From positions 4,562,807 through 4,626,806 of the forward strand of contig NW_004955423.1 in NCBI RefSeq assembly GCF_000276665.1: 64,000 nt of DNA, in the 5' to 3' direction. The notes beneath the pieces are model-generated. The model worked only from the letters and a program-made list of their open reading frames with translations, did no database searches and was not told where the DNA came from. This DNA is from Chinchilla lanigera (Eukaryota > Chordata > Mammalia > Rodentia > Chinchillidae). Shown here piece by piece: positions 1-10,862 of the stretch (the stretch's first letter is position 1; each line of letters opens with the position of its first letter). Made by a program: the position numbers and the translations under genes.

Positions 1-2829
1 TTGACTTTAGTGCATGGTGAAAGACATGGGTCTAGTTTTAGTCTTTGGCATGTGGAAAGCCAGTTTTTCCAGCACTATTTATTAAAGAGGCTATCTTCCT
101 TCCATTGAACATGTTTGGCCCCTTTGTCAAAGATAAGGTGACTGAGTGTGTTTGTAGTTGTATCTGTATCTTCTAATCTGTTCCACTGATATTCAGGTCT
201 GTTTTTGTGCCAGTACCATGCTGATTATATCACAGTAGCTTTGTAATATAATTTTCAGTTAGCAATTGTGATGCCTCCTGCCCTTTCTTTGTTTCCCAAG
301 ATTGCTTTTGCTCTTCTAGGCCTCTTCTGGTTCAAGATGAACTAAAGGAATGTTTTCTCTAGATCTGTGAGGTATACTAATGGTATTTTAATTGGGATTG
401 CATTGAGTCTGTACAACAATTTTGAGAGTATGGCCATTTTCACAATGTTGGTTCTTCCTATCCATGAGCAAGGACTATCTTTCCACTTTCTGATATCCTC
501 TTTGATCTCTTTTTTCAGAGTACTATAATTTTCACTGGATAGATCTTTGGCTTCTTTTATTGGATTGATTCCTAAGTATTTCATCTTTTTAGATGCTATT
601 GTGAAAGGTGTGGTTTCCCTAATTTCTCTCTCAGTCTGTTACTTGTGTACAGGAATGCTATTGACATTTGAGAGTTCACTTTGTATCCAGCTATGCTACT
701 GAATGAGCCTTTTGGTGGGGTTTTTGGGGTCTTCTATGTAGAGTATCATGTCATCTGAGAATAATGACAATTTCACTTCTTCCTTTCCTATCCTTATTCC
801 TTTTATTTCTGTGTCTTGTCTAATTGTTCTAGCCAATATTTCCAGAACTATGTTGAATAGGAGTGGTGAAAGTGGACATCCTTGTCTTGTTCCTGACTTT
901 AAAGTGAAAGCTTTCAATTTTTGACTATTTAGTATGATGTTAGCTGTTGGTTTATCATAGATGGCTTTGATCAGCTTGAGGTAAAGGCCATCTATTCCTA
1001 TTTTCTGTAGGGTTTTCAACATGAAAAGTGTTGGACTTTATCAAAGGCTTTTTCTGCATCAGTGGAGATGATCATGTGATTTTTGTCCTTGGCTCTATTG
1101 ACATGGTGTATTACAGTGGTGATTTGCGTATATTGAACCATCCCTGCATTCCTGGTATGAATTACACTTATTTGTGGTGTATAATCTTCTTGATGACTTG
1201 TTGTATTCTGTTTGCTAGTATTTTATTTAGAATTTTTGCATCTATATTCATTAGGGAGATTGGCCTGTAGTTCCCTTTCTTGGTTGGGTCTTTCTCTCGT
1301 TTTGGTATCAGGATAATACTTGCCTCTAGAAATGAGTTGGGGAGAATTCCTTTCCTTTCAATTTCATTAAAGAGTTGAGAAGAATTGGTGTTAAATCTTC
1401 CCTAAATTGCTTGTAGAATTCAGCTGTGAATCTATCAGGACCTGGGCTTTCCTTCTTTGGCAAGTTTTTAATTACATTCTCAATTTCACCAGCTGATATT
1501 GAATTATTCAGGATTTTTATATCTTCTTCATTCAGCTTTGGTAATTCATATGTATCTAGAAATCTGTCCATTTCCTCTGTGTTTTCCATCCTACGAGAGT
1601 AAAGATTTTCAAACTACGTATTGCTGATCCTCTGAATTTCTTCAGGATCTGTAGTGATTTCACCCCTTTTGTTCCTTATTGCATGTATTTCAGTTTTTTC
1701 TTTCCTTTTTTTGATAAGGTTGGCTAGGGGTGTACCTATTTTATTTATTCTTTCATAAAACCAACTCTTTGATTCATTAATTTTTTGTATTTTTTTTTTA
1801 GTCTCCATTGCATTAATTTCTGCTCTGAGCTTTATAATTTCCTGCCTTCTTTGGGCTCTCGGTTTGACTTCCTTTTCTTTTTCTAGGAACTTCATGGGCA
1901 GCATAAGATTGTTTATTTCTGTCTGTTCTGTTTTCCTAACGTGGGAGTTCACCGTTATAAATTTCCCTCTGAGGACTGCTTTCATTGCATCCCACAGTTC
2001 CTGTGGGTTGTATCTCCATTTTCATTTAATTGTAAATATTGTTTACTCTCTACTTTGATTTCATCTATGACCCATTGGTTGTTCAGGAGGATGTTATTTA
2101 ATTTCCAACTGTTCATGGAGTTTTTGTGTTTTCTTTTGTCATTCATTTCCAATTTCATTGCACTATGGTCTGATAGTACACATGGGATAATTTTAGTTCC
2201 TTTGCATTTACTTAAACATATTCTATGTATAGTATATGGTCTATTTTAGAGAACGTCCCATGTGCAGCTGTTGGGTGGAACACTCTGTAAAGGTCTACTA
2301 AGTCCATATGTTCACACGTTTGGTTAAGTTCTGTTATTTCTTTCCCAATTTTTTGTCTAGTGGATCTATCTGTTTGTGACAATGGTGTGTTAAAGTCCCC
2401 TGTTATGATTGTGTTGCTACTTATTTCATTTTTCATGTCTGTTAGAATTTGTCTTATATAGGTGGGTGCTCCTATATTTGGTGCATAGATGTTTATGATT
2501 GTTATCTCTTCCTCTTGAAGCTTCCCCTTCACAAGTATGTAGTGACCTTCTTTACCTCTTTTGATTGTTCTTGTTTGAAGTTCACGTTGTCTGCAAGCAG
2601 AATAGCTACACCCACTTTTTTCTGGGTTCCTGTCACATGGAGTATTGCTTTCCATCCTTTAATTTTCAGTCTTTGAATTTTCTTTTGAGTTAAATGTGTT
2701 TCTTGTATATAGCATACAGTTAGGTTTTGTTTCCTAATCCACTCTGCAAGTCTGCTTCTTTTGGTTGGTGCATTGAGACCATTTACATTGATGGTTATAA
2801 CTGGTATGTTACTGGCTTATCTTTGTCAT
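1..2829 (-). pseudogene. L1 ORF2 remnant (endonuclease + reverse transcriptase)
   Basis: This is the broken ORF2 of the L1. The endonuclease is read from about 2801 to 2200 and shows INVNGLN, the QETH catalytic block and a C-terminal GTFSKIDHIL block. The reverse transcriptase follows: KESPGPDRFTAEFYK (about 1400-1450), [13 protein letters not shown] (about 830-900) and the active-site segment [15 protein letters not shown] (about 720-770). The family normally has FADD at the active site; here it reads FSDD, a substitution of the alanine next to the two aspartates. Bases 1-340 translate as the post-RT region. The frame is broken at several points, including between 2212 and 1985 and near the start, where the ATG at 2829 is out of frame with the endonuclease. 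It is non-functional. Confidence 0.92.
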
Positions 2830-2868
2830 GGTATTTTCCTGCTGCTGGATCCTCCTTTTTCCCTCTGT

Positions 2869-3948
2869 TTAATTGCTTGCTCTGCTTGTTGGTTCCTTTC
2901 TGTTGTTGCTCTTGAAGTTGTGGTCTATTTTATCTCTTTCTAGTATATCTTTTAGTACTCTTTGTAGGATTGGTTTGGTGCTCATGAATTTCTTCAGTTG
3001 TTCTTTATCAGAAAATATTGTATTTCTTCATTAAATTTGAAAGATAGTTTTGCAGGGTACATCAATCTGGGTTGGAAGTTGTTTTCTTTCAGTACCTGAA
3101 ATACTTCACTCCAAGCTATTCTTGCCTTAATGGTTTGTGTTGGGAAGTCTGCGTGATACTGATAGGCTTTCCTTTATAGGTGATCTGTTTCTTTTCTCTA
3201 ACAGTTTTTAATATTCTGAGTTTTTGTTGAGTTTCCAGGATCTTGATCACTATATGTCTGGGTGTAGATTTATTTTGGTAATGATTAACTGGAGTTCTAT
3301 ATGCTTCACTTATCTGGATGTCTGATTCTTTCACCATGCCTGGGAAATTTTCTGTTATTATTTCTGCAAATAGTCTTTTTTTGTCATTTGTGTTGGCACC
3401 TGGTGTTTCATTATACCTATTAATCTGACATTGTTTCTCTTTGCTTAGTCTTGCAGTTGTTGAGTTGTTATTTCCTGGTTCCTTGTTGTTTTTAAGAGAT
3501 CCCTCCTTTCATGTTCATTGGTGGCAATGCTGTCTTCAAGGTCTGAAAGTCTATCTTCAGCTTCATTCAGGTGGTTTGGCAAGCTTTCAGTGGAACTTTT
3601 AAGTTCCTGCATATCTGTTTGTGTCTGTTTCATACCTTCTAGTTCTTTTTTATATTGCTTCCTGAAGGTTTCATTGAGTTGTTTATGCTCTTCTATTTTC
3701 TTGTCTATGTCATCTTTGGATATGCTGAACATTTCTTTCATTATTGTTGTCATTTCTTTTCTCACCTGAGACATTATTTCCAATCTGACGTCTTCTATGG
3801 CCTGATGGAGTTGTTCCTTTACTTCAGTTGCTATCATTTCAGAAATTTCAGGTGTATGACTTCCAGGCTCTTCTGTGTTGATGCCTCCTGGACTTATTTT
3901 GGGTGGTGTGGAGGTCTAAGATTGCACTTTGTTCCTTCGTTTTGTCAT
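2869..3948 (-). pseudogene. L1 ORF1 remnant
   Basis: ORF1 of L1 encodes the RNA-binding chaperone that coats L1 RNA. The frame starts at the ATG at 3948 (MTKRRNKVQ) but meets an in-frame TAG at codon 11 (3918-3916). It then stays open from 3915 to 3448, covering a Glu/Lys-rich coiled-coil. A frameshift near 3450 moves the reading to the next block, which contains ENFPGMVKES, TPRHIVIKI and YKGKPISIT, matching the ORF1p RNA-recognition region. Further shifts occur near 3115 and 3010 before the C-terminal block, which ends at a TAA at 2871-2869. Total length fits a normal ORF1, so the damage is point-like rather than deletional. Confidence 0.9.
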
Positions 3949-4048
3949 TTTTGAAGAACCAGACACTCCCTGTACTTCAGTGTTACTGTCTTGATTGTGG
4001 GTGAGTGGCAGGGCAAGAGTCTGAAGATCCCCAGTGCTCAGTGCAGCT

Positions 4049-4332
4049 CCTGTGCTGGTGAGTGGTGGCAGCCCAGCCCGGGCTGACACACTATGGCTGT
4101 GGCGGGTAGCCACTGAGGCCCCAGAGGGTGCCCGAGGTTTTGCCTGTCTTGCATGCTGGTCAGGGCGGCAGAGCCCAGACTCACCGGGCTTCCTGAAGAT
4201 GTCCGCGGTTCAGCCCAGCCTGGGGCAACACACTATGGGTGTGGCGGGTAGCAACCGAGGCCCAGAGGGTGCTTGAGGTTTCTCCTGCCTTGCACACTGG
4301 TCAGGGAGGCAGAGCCCAGACTCTCAAGTCAT
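4049..4332 (-). repeat. L1 5' UTR tandem monomers (2 x about 142 bp)
   Basis: Two related GC-rich units lie head to tail at the 5' end of the L1. Marker blocks repeat at a 142-base spacing: CACACTATGG starts at 4087 and again at 4229, and each is followed by a GTGGCGGGTAGC-type block, CCCAGAGGGTGC and GCAGAGCCCAGACTC. The units are similar but not identical. In mouse L1, tandem 5' UTR monomers carry the promoter; the same role here is inference. Confidence 0.8.
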
Positions 4333-5654
4333 TTTCTGAACTAATGTTTCTAAACTACCAAAGACAAGGTAAGGTGCACATTTTCTTCGAGAACAGCACA
4401 GACTCATGGAAACATCATGTGTGCCACCTAGAAGGTTTTAAGTTTTCTAGTATCCGCATCTTTAAAAGTGAAAGGAATGAAATTAATTTTAATAATATAG
4501 TACTTAGACCTGATGTAATTAAAACAGTACCCTTTCAACATATAATCACTACCAAAATGTTGATATATTTTAGTCTTTTTACTAATTCTTTGAAACCCAG
4601 TATGAACTGTAAGCCTATTGAACATTCCATTCAACAAGGCACATTTTAAGACCTGTGTGGCCACATGTGGCTACTAGTGATCATATCCGATGGTGCAACT
4701 GTAGGGGCAATAAGGGGTGTTTGCTTCACTTGCTTTGTATTTTGGAGGGCCTGACATCTGGCTTCAGACATTGTGTTTTCAGCAAGTCAGGCTCAGAAAT
4801 AACTTGTCCCTTTGCTTAAACAGCAAGCAGTTACTCAGTTGCCCTTTCACTACACATAGGAACAGAGGGAGCATCTCCAGACTTTTACCCTATTCTACCT
4901 GCTGTCACTTCCCACAAGTGGAAACACGACCCATTCAAGAGCACAGTAAAGGCAAGATGCAGTATCACCAGCAGTGCAGGAGGCCCTTCTCCATGTGGGT
5001 GGGGTGTTCCATATTCTCTGGTGGGTGCACCAAGCTGCAGATAGTACTGAACCCTCTCTCTATACATATTATGTTCTTCCCCACACATATATACCATCTA
5101 TGATAAAGTTTAGTTTATAAATTTAGTAGAGATTAATAATAATAGTCCATTAGAAAAGCAAAGATTAATAACTAATAAAAGAAAAATGGATTTTTTCAAA
5201 TAAAAGTTATTTGAAACATATGAATTATTTACTTATGGAATTTTCCAATTAATATTTTTGGACTTCAGTTGACCGCTGTGAACTGAAACTATGGAATGTA
5301 GGACTGCAGATAAGGGGATTTGCATATGCTACTTATAAACTTTTGCTTGTGTGGATAATCATTCTTTCGGCTACGTAAAAAAATGTTATTTTCTCTGATT
5401 TTATCTTAAAATCTCTCTGTGATGAAAAAACATAAAAAAATGAATGGGACACAACTTGGAATTGATAGCAGGAGGTCTAGCAAACAGCACACAAGGAAAA
5501 TAAAAACAAAAGGAAAACTATTTAGAAAGGTATAACACTTTTAGTCACAGAATAAATGAAACCATGACTTACATTTCAGTTTTTAAAACGACTTTATGTA
5601 CTTTGTGAACTCAACCATGTTCCCATCTTATAAAATTCTTCACTGACCACAGCC

Positions 5655-5880
5655 AATCCTGTTCTAAATGCATTGCACATAGTAATTCATTTAATCCTTT
5701 TAATAGACCTAAGCTTGAATCTCAGCTCCGTGGCTTGCTATTTAGGAAAATCTCTTAGATACAATTTTTAAAATAAGGTACTATAGATATAATATGACTC
5801 ACCTCATGAGATTGTCTGAAAATTAGCTTGATACATAGTGAACTCTCAGTATACTTTGCTGTTATTATTGGCAACAAATA
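5655..5880 (+). repeat. MIR SINE relic
   Basis: The stretch follows the MIR order: a TTGAATCTCAGCTC block, GTGGCTTGCTATTTAGG, a block where the family has the cue for counts or controls (AAAATAAGG), ACCTCATGAGATTGTCTGAA, and a final part resembling the MIR 3' end. It is strongly diverged. The first 50 bases may be a second MIR fragment in reverse orientation. Confidence 0.6.
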
Positions 5881-6009
5881 GTTAGTTTGTAAACCTAGAG
5901 AGAAAAGGCTGCAAACATTTCTAAGGCAAACAGCCCACAGGATTAGAACTTCATTCTTAGTGGCTTTCAGTTTGAAGAATCAATTTCTTTTGTCCATGTT
6001 TGTTATGAT

Positions 6010-6110
6010 TTAGATCTAACATGTTCCCCCGAAGTCTCATGTGTTCAGAGGTTGGGTCTGTGGAAGGTGGTTGGGTCATGGGCGCTGTACTGATGAGTGT
6101 CTCAGTCAGT
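6010..6110 (+). mobile_element. MaLR-like LTR, 5' part of split copy
   Basis: Begins TGTTATGATTTAGATCTAAC and continues CCCCCGAAGTCTCATGTG, then GGAAGGTGGTTGGGTCATGG. This matches the 5' end of an LTR family that recurs at 38722 and, reversed, at 17515, 52925 and 56594. The rest of the LTR resumes at about 6575, so the copy is split by 6111-6574. Assignment to the ERVL-MaLR group is from its end sequences and layout. Confidence 0.55.
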
Positions 6111-6574
6111 GACTACTAGAGGAACAGATGCAATGCAAGGTGCACAAATACAGAAGAACTTACAAGCTTGGCTTACAATGGCTGCCCACGGAGGAGTGCA
6201 AAAGATCTGTACACTGGAGACCGAAGGATCCAGTGGAAGGCCCGGAGCCACCGTAGTGTCCCGTGCAGGTTTGTTTCAAGGGGCCGGAGGATCGGCAGGG
6301 GAGGCTGAAGCGTCTGCCCTGCAAGCCAGGAAATGAGGTCCCTGGTGACAGTGAAGGCTGGAGCTCCTCTGAAGAAGCAGAAGCGAGCCTTCCTTCTTCG
6401 TTTCTCCTGCATACCATCAGGGTGGCAAGATGCTGCCGTAGGGTGGGTCTTTTATCTCCAGTAAATCCCCTCAGCCACATCAGAACTATGCTGGTCCCAT
6501 TTAGTTGGGCGTGTCTTACTCAGGCGGACACGAGAGATAACTATCACAATGAGTTCACTGAAGGTGCTGTTAAG
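6111..6574. other. Unrecognised GC-rich insert within a MaLR-like LTR
   Basis: About 460 bases separate the two halves of a MaLR-like LTR. The insert is richer in GC than its surroundings and has no poly(A) tail that I can see. It holds overlapping open frames up to 109 codons on both strands with no recognisable domain. It may be a second LTR nested in the first or a divergent internal part; I cannot name it. Confidence 0.35.
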
Positions 6575-6850
6575 GAGGCAGGGTCTGATTGAAGACGGGG
6601 GCGGTTAGGGGCGTGTCTTGGGAGGGTGTGTTCTTGTCCCAGCTCCTCCCTTTTCTCTCTCTGCTTCCTGGATGCCAGGAGTTGAGCAGCTTCCCTCTGC
6701 GATGCCCTGATGCCATGTCATTTCTGCCTTGGGATCTCCTGTCCTACCACCTGACCATGCATGAACCGGGTCCTCTGAGACCATGACCAAAACAAACCTT
6801 CCTTCCTTTAGGCATGTCAGGAATTTCGTACCAGCAACTAAGAAAAATGA
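6575..6850 (+). mobile_element. MaLR-like LTR, 3' part of split copy
   Basis: Contains the CTCTCTCTGCTTCCTGGATG block, GAGCAGCTTCCCTCTGCGAT, a CCTCTGAGACCATGACC block followed by AAACAAACCTTCCTTCC, and an end reading TTTCGTACCAGCAACTAAG. These correspond in order to the 3' half of the copy at 38722-39066. It continues the element begun at 6010. Confidence 0.55.
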
Positions 6851-7774
6851 GTAATATGATATACTGGAAAGTTTTGGAGCCTGTATTAATCTTCAAGGCA
6901 TTAGAGATACAGTGGTGGTTCAGTTCACGAACTTATTCTTTCCGCAATTCTAGTTACAAACTGAATCAAATTCAATGGTTAGGTTCAACGTTGACCTTAT
7001 GGGGAAATTTGATTCTGTTTGCAACCAACTTGGTTTGAGACCAGAATCGTAGAAAGAAGTAAGTTCATAGTGCCCATAGCAAGAACTCACTCCAACATCA
7101 CTGACATTTTAAAAGTAATTGATTTTGAAATAGGAATTCATGCACAAGATACAGAATTGAAGAGAAGTAAAAAAACATGCAGAGAAAATGTATATGATAT
7201 TACCAGGTTTTTGGTACATGCATTGGAAATATTCTATGAATATCCAAGTTCTCTGCCCCCCATGCACCCACACACCTTCAATCATAGATTGCTTAAAATG
7301 GAATAGAGGCTATGCTGTGAGCAATGCATTCTTATTATCTGCTGTGCATTATAGAATGCATTTACACAAACCAAGATGGCTACAACTACATTTCTCAGAG
7401 TTATACGCAATGTGATTCATCATTGACTGAAACATTGTTATATTCGTTTAGCAAGTATATTCAATAGGAGTCTATGCATTGTTTTTGCTGAGGTGTACCC
7501 AAGCTCCAAGCCTTTGAAGACCTGGGGCAAAAGTTTTAGTTTAGGAATATCGATTGTTTCCCTGGGGACATTTTCTCACCAGGTTAGGTGAGGGACATTT
7601 TTCTATACACTCAGTCAGTAGTCATCTCACCTGAGATGAGAGCAGAGGGGACCTCAAAGATGTGTTCATAATGGGGTACGGGGACTGAAAGTGATTGAGG
7701 AGGATCAGGGTAAGAGGGTGAAGCTGACGAGCACCTATTTGGAGTCAGGTTGTGACTCTCTGAATTTAAAACTG

Positions 7775-7940
7775 GCTGTTTTAATCAGTTACCTTGCAAA
7801 ATGGCTATGAACCATTCCTCCCCATTTTGCAGAGGAAGAAAGCCAAATATAGAACGATTCTGTGGCTTGCTGAAGGTAGCACAGCTGGAAAGCTGAGAAG
7901 GCAGGATTGAAACTTATGTCAGGCTGATATTAAAATCCCA
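7775..7940 (-). repeat. MIR SINE relic
   Basis: In reverse orientation the segment shows CCCATTTTGCAGAGGAAGAA, then TGAAGGTAGCACAGCTGGAA and GGCAGGATTGAA. These correspond to the MIR core in reverse complement. It is moderately diverged. Confidence 0.75.
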
Positions 7941-8488
7941 AGCCCAGTGACTTTAGAGCAATGACACAGGGTATTGTGTCCTAGGTGGACAGAAAGTTGT
8001 TTGAAGTGCTTTGGGAAAGGAAGGGAAACAAAATCAGGAAAATTAACCTTCCCAATATCAGAAACAGCATGCAATAGGCAGGTCGGCAGCCCTCAGCACC
8101 TCTTCACACATGTGGGCTGTGGACTGGAATCCATATTGAACATTCCCAGGAAACAAGCGGGAGACAAGTGCACAGCGATCATGGGTGTTCCCTGGGAAGG
8201 CAGGCGTTCTATACTCAGCGTTACGCTTTAGTCCATTGAGGGATTTTGCACATCTTTGACAAAGTAGAATCAGTTATCATCACTTGAGCACATTACTAGA
8301 CATTTTGTAAATGAAAATTCCTGAATAAAAAGCTGGATATCGTCTTCAGTCATGGTGATGGTGTTACAGTGTTCTCAGTTCTGGTCTGAGAACAAAGAGT
8401 ATAGATTGGGTAATTTAGACAACAGACATTTGATTCTTGCGGCTCTAGGTTACAAGTGCAAGGTGAAGATGCCAGTGGGTTCTTTTCC

Positions 8489-8492
<4 letters not shown>

Positions 8493-8520
<28 letters not shown>

Positions 8521-8532
8521 GGGAGAGAGAGA
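8493..8532. repeat. (GA)n microsatellite
   Basis: A purine run of AG/GA dinucleotides, interrupted by CAG near the start and by GGGG near 8521. Likely length-variable. Confidence 0.9.
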
Positions 8533-8749
8533 CCTATTAGTCACTAATTATAAGAACACTAATTCCGAATTCCAAGTTCAGGATCCCCTATGAGTCATCT
8601 AAGACTAAACATCCCCTAAGGCCCAGCCTCCTAGTAACACCTCATTGGGGTTAGTGTTTCAATTCATGGCTTTCCAAGAGAGTCACAACTACAGTATGTA
8701 GTTCATAACACTGACGATAGCAAAATAATGCATTCATGACACTTAGTAT

Positions 8750-8985
8750 GCTTACTTAGCAGCTGGCAAAGTAACTTCACATAAGTCACCTCATTTGAAC
8801 CTCAGGGTTGTTATATGTATTAGCTATTTTTATTTCCCTGGTTTACAGATGAAGAAGCTGAACTGAGAAACATTGGGTGATTCTCCCAGGGTCACATGGC
8901 TCAGTAGTGGCAATGGAGCGCTAATTCAGGACTTCTAATTCCAAACACTGCGTTCTCACAGCTGCACCAGGAACTGTGCCATTCT
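8750..8985 (-). repeat. MIR SINE, nearly full length
   Basis: Shows, in reverse complement, the MIR order: AACTTCACATAAGTCACCTC, GGTTTACAGATGAAGAAGCT, CAGGGTCACATGGCTCAGTA and ACTGCGTTCTCACAGCTGCA. This is one of the clearest MIR copies in the window. Confidence 0.85.
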
Positions 8986-9133
8986 ACCCCTTATATTAAC
9001 AGCAGCAATAACAAAAGAGGAGTAACAGTGGATGTTTATTTAGTGCTGTACTATGCACCTGTCTCTTTGAAAATATCTCTTAGGGTAGATACCAGTACTC
9101 CCTTGATTTTCCATCCCTGACAAAGCCTTAAAC

Positions 9134-9312
9134 CAGTGGTGGAGAACCTATACATGTTTTCATTTAAGACAAAGGATGTTAAAGTATGAGTGTTTTTCCT
9201 AAACTAAAACCTCAGGATTCAGATTTAATGGCAGTGCTGGCACTTAGTGATCAATAAGTGGGTTTTGGGTTGCAGTTTGGGCACTTGGTCTCTAAAAGAT
9301 TCGCCATCATTG
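9134..9312. mobile_element. Non-autonomous hAT-like DNA transposon
   Basis: A 179-base element with imperfect terminal inverted repeats: CAGTGGTGGAGAACC at the left and, in reverse complement of the right end, CAATGATGGCGAATC (11 of 15 identical). The right-hand 75 bases, including GGTTGCAGTTTGGGCACTTG, match the element at 63538-63722. The ends resemble hAT-family elements ending CAGTGATGGCGAAC. No clean 8-bp target duplication is visible, as expected for an old insertion. Confidence 0.6.
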
Positions 9313-9889
9313 TGACAGACTAAGTCTTTGACCCAGATCTGGCTGAATATAGAAATTATGTTCTTATTAAGCCACTCTGCTACTCTGGCCTTTGAAATAC
9401 TCTTTGAAAATGATATGAACAATGAAAATATTCTGTTAGACTTTTTTTCAAGATTTTGGTCAGAAATGGATTTCTTGCCCTTTAAAAGTGGTAGTGTCCT
9501 ACAAAGTACTCCATTGAAAGTGCTCTTTCTCAGGCACACAGATGGAGGACAGATGTTTCTTTATGCTCTAAAAGGTTCACTCTATGTAGCTGGCTATAAT
9601 GAGATCGTATCTTGTTCTGAGTGTCTCACAAAAATGGCACTGGGTAGATCCTTCCCAACAAAAGCCAAATCAAAGGAGTGATTGCACAGATTTGATGAAA
9701 AAAGCAAAGAAGCCCCAAACAACAGGGTGTTATTCAGTGGTATGGGTGGGAACTCTTCATCTGAGAGTTCATTCTGAACCCAGGCATCTGCAGACGTGTT
9801 CCACCCGGGCATTCCGTTTGACGTCAGAGGACTGCGTGTATGTCTGACTGAGACTTACATGACGGGGACAAAGCACAGGAGGGAGGGCT

Positions 9890-9985
9890 GCTACAGGTTG
9901 TATAATGCAGCCTCAAATCTCATTTCATGAAAGAGAAAGCTGAGGCCCAGCTAGAGTCAGTGACATTTTAGTCAGAAGTCCTGAT
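9890..9985 (-). repeat. MIR SINE fragment
   Basis: AGAGAAAGCTGAGGCCCAG followed by a CTAGAGTCAGTGACATTT block matches the MIR core in reverse orientation. It is short and diverged. Confidence 0.55.
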
Positions 9986-10289
9986 GTGGCCATTTATACT
10001 GAGAGCCGGGAGAATAGGAGACAATGAGCAGAGCGAGGAGGAAACTTCTAGGTAGAAGGAAATACATCCATACAGACCAAAGTGCAAAGGGCTTGCCTGA
10101 AAGACTTCCTGCCATCTCTGGAGGGAAAGTTCTTACTCAGCACCCACCAGGGCCAGACGAGAAGCTAAGCCTTTAGCATACACACGGAACACTCCTAAAT
10201 CCGTGAGGTTTGTTTCTATAAGGTTGGGGCCTGTTTGTCCCCATTGTTCCTCCTCCCCCAGCCCCACATCCTCCGTACTTCACATAGCA

Positions 10290-10430
10290 CTTGGATAGTA
10301 GCAGCCACATCAGTATTTGCAGAAGTTTATATTTATAGAAAAGAAAACTGAGGCTCAGAGATAAAGGTTAGACCAAAAGTTACTGATGAAAGCAGGACTC
10401 CAACGCAGCCTAGAGATGAGCGCCTTCCGG
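10290..10430 (-). repeat. MIR SINE fragment
   Basis: TATAGAAAAGAAAACTGAGG, CTCAGAGATAAAGGTTAGAC and GAAAGCAGGACTCCAACGC follow the reversed MIR core. Confidence 0.65.
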
Positions 10431-10862
10431 GATGCCAGCGGACAACCTGGCTCTGTCCAGATCTTGCCTTCTCTTTCTCCTGGTGCAGTAGGATCTGTGG
10501 ATCTAGGAGTCCTGGCTGCACGCGTGACACACAGGCCCGGGATGCCCTAGCACGTGGCGGATGGGCCTGATACTGCACAGCCTGCTCTGCAGCCTACGTA
10601 CTAGGTTCAGGCAGAGGCTCTCCTAAGTGTTCCCACGCTGAGAGGTGCATCAGAAGGACCCTGGGCTGGATGCTAGTGGAACAGGTCAGCCTCCGCTTTC
10701 CAGCTTTGGTGTTAAAGCCAAGAGGGCTGAGCACCTCACAGGTCCCCTGTTGACCCCTGCAACCTCAGGACATTTCTCCTTACTGGGAACTGTAACCTGA
10801 GTGCTGTGCAGGCTCTGCTGGAAGTGCTCTCATGTGTCCTAGCCTAAGCAGCTTCTGTGCAC

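Larger units (their letters stand above)
1..4332 (-). mobile_element. LINE-1 element, decayed, 3' end outside window
   Basis: This is a long L1 retrotransposon on the minus strand. Reading from its 5' end at about 4332, the order is a GC-rich 5' UTR with two tandem monomers, an ORF1 remnant (3948 to 2869), an ORF2 remnant (about 2829 leftwards), and ORF2 sequence continuing to base 1. ORF1 keeps the coiled-coil and RNA-binding parts. ORF2 keeps an endonuclease region with NVNGLN and QETH motifs and a reverse transcriptase with a [13 protein letters not shown] block. Both frames carry stops and frameshifts, so the copy cannot encode its proteins. The Cys-rich C-terminus, 3' UTR and poly(A) tail would lie left of the window, so no target-site duplication can be checked. 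Identification as L1 is secure; the subfamily is not assigned. Confidence 0.95.

Noticed and set aside
4239..4649. 136-codon open frame across the L1 5' end and flanking DNA
   Set aside because: Its first part lies in the L1 5' UTR monomer and the rest in unrelated flank; no protein family match.
6097..6592. Overlapping frames on both strands of a GC-rich stretch
   Set aside because: Higher GC lowers stop frequency. The stretch lies within a split LTR and shows no conserved protein pattern.
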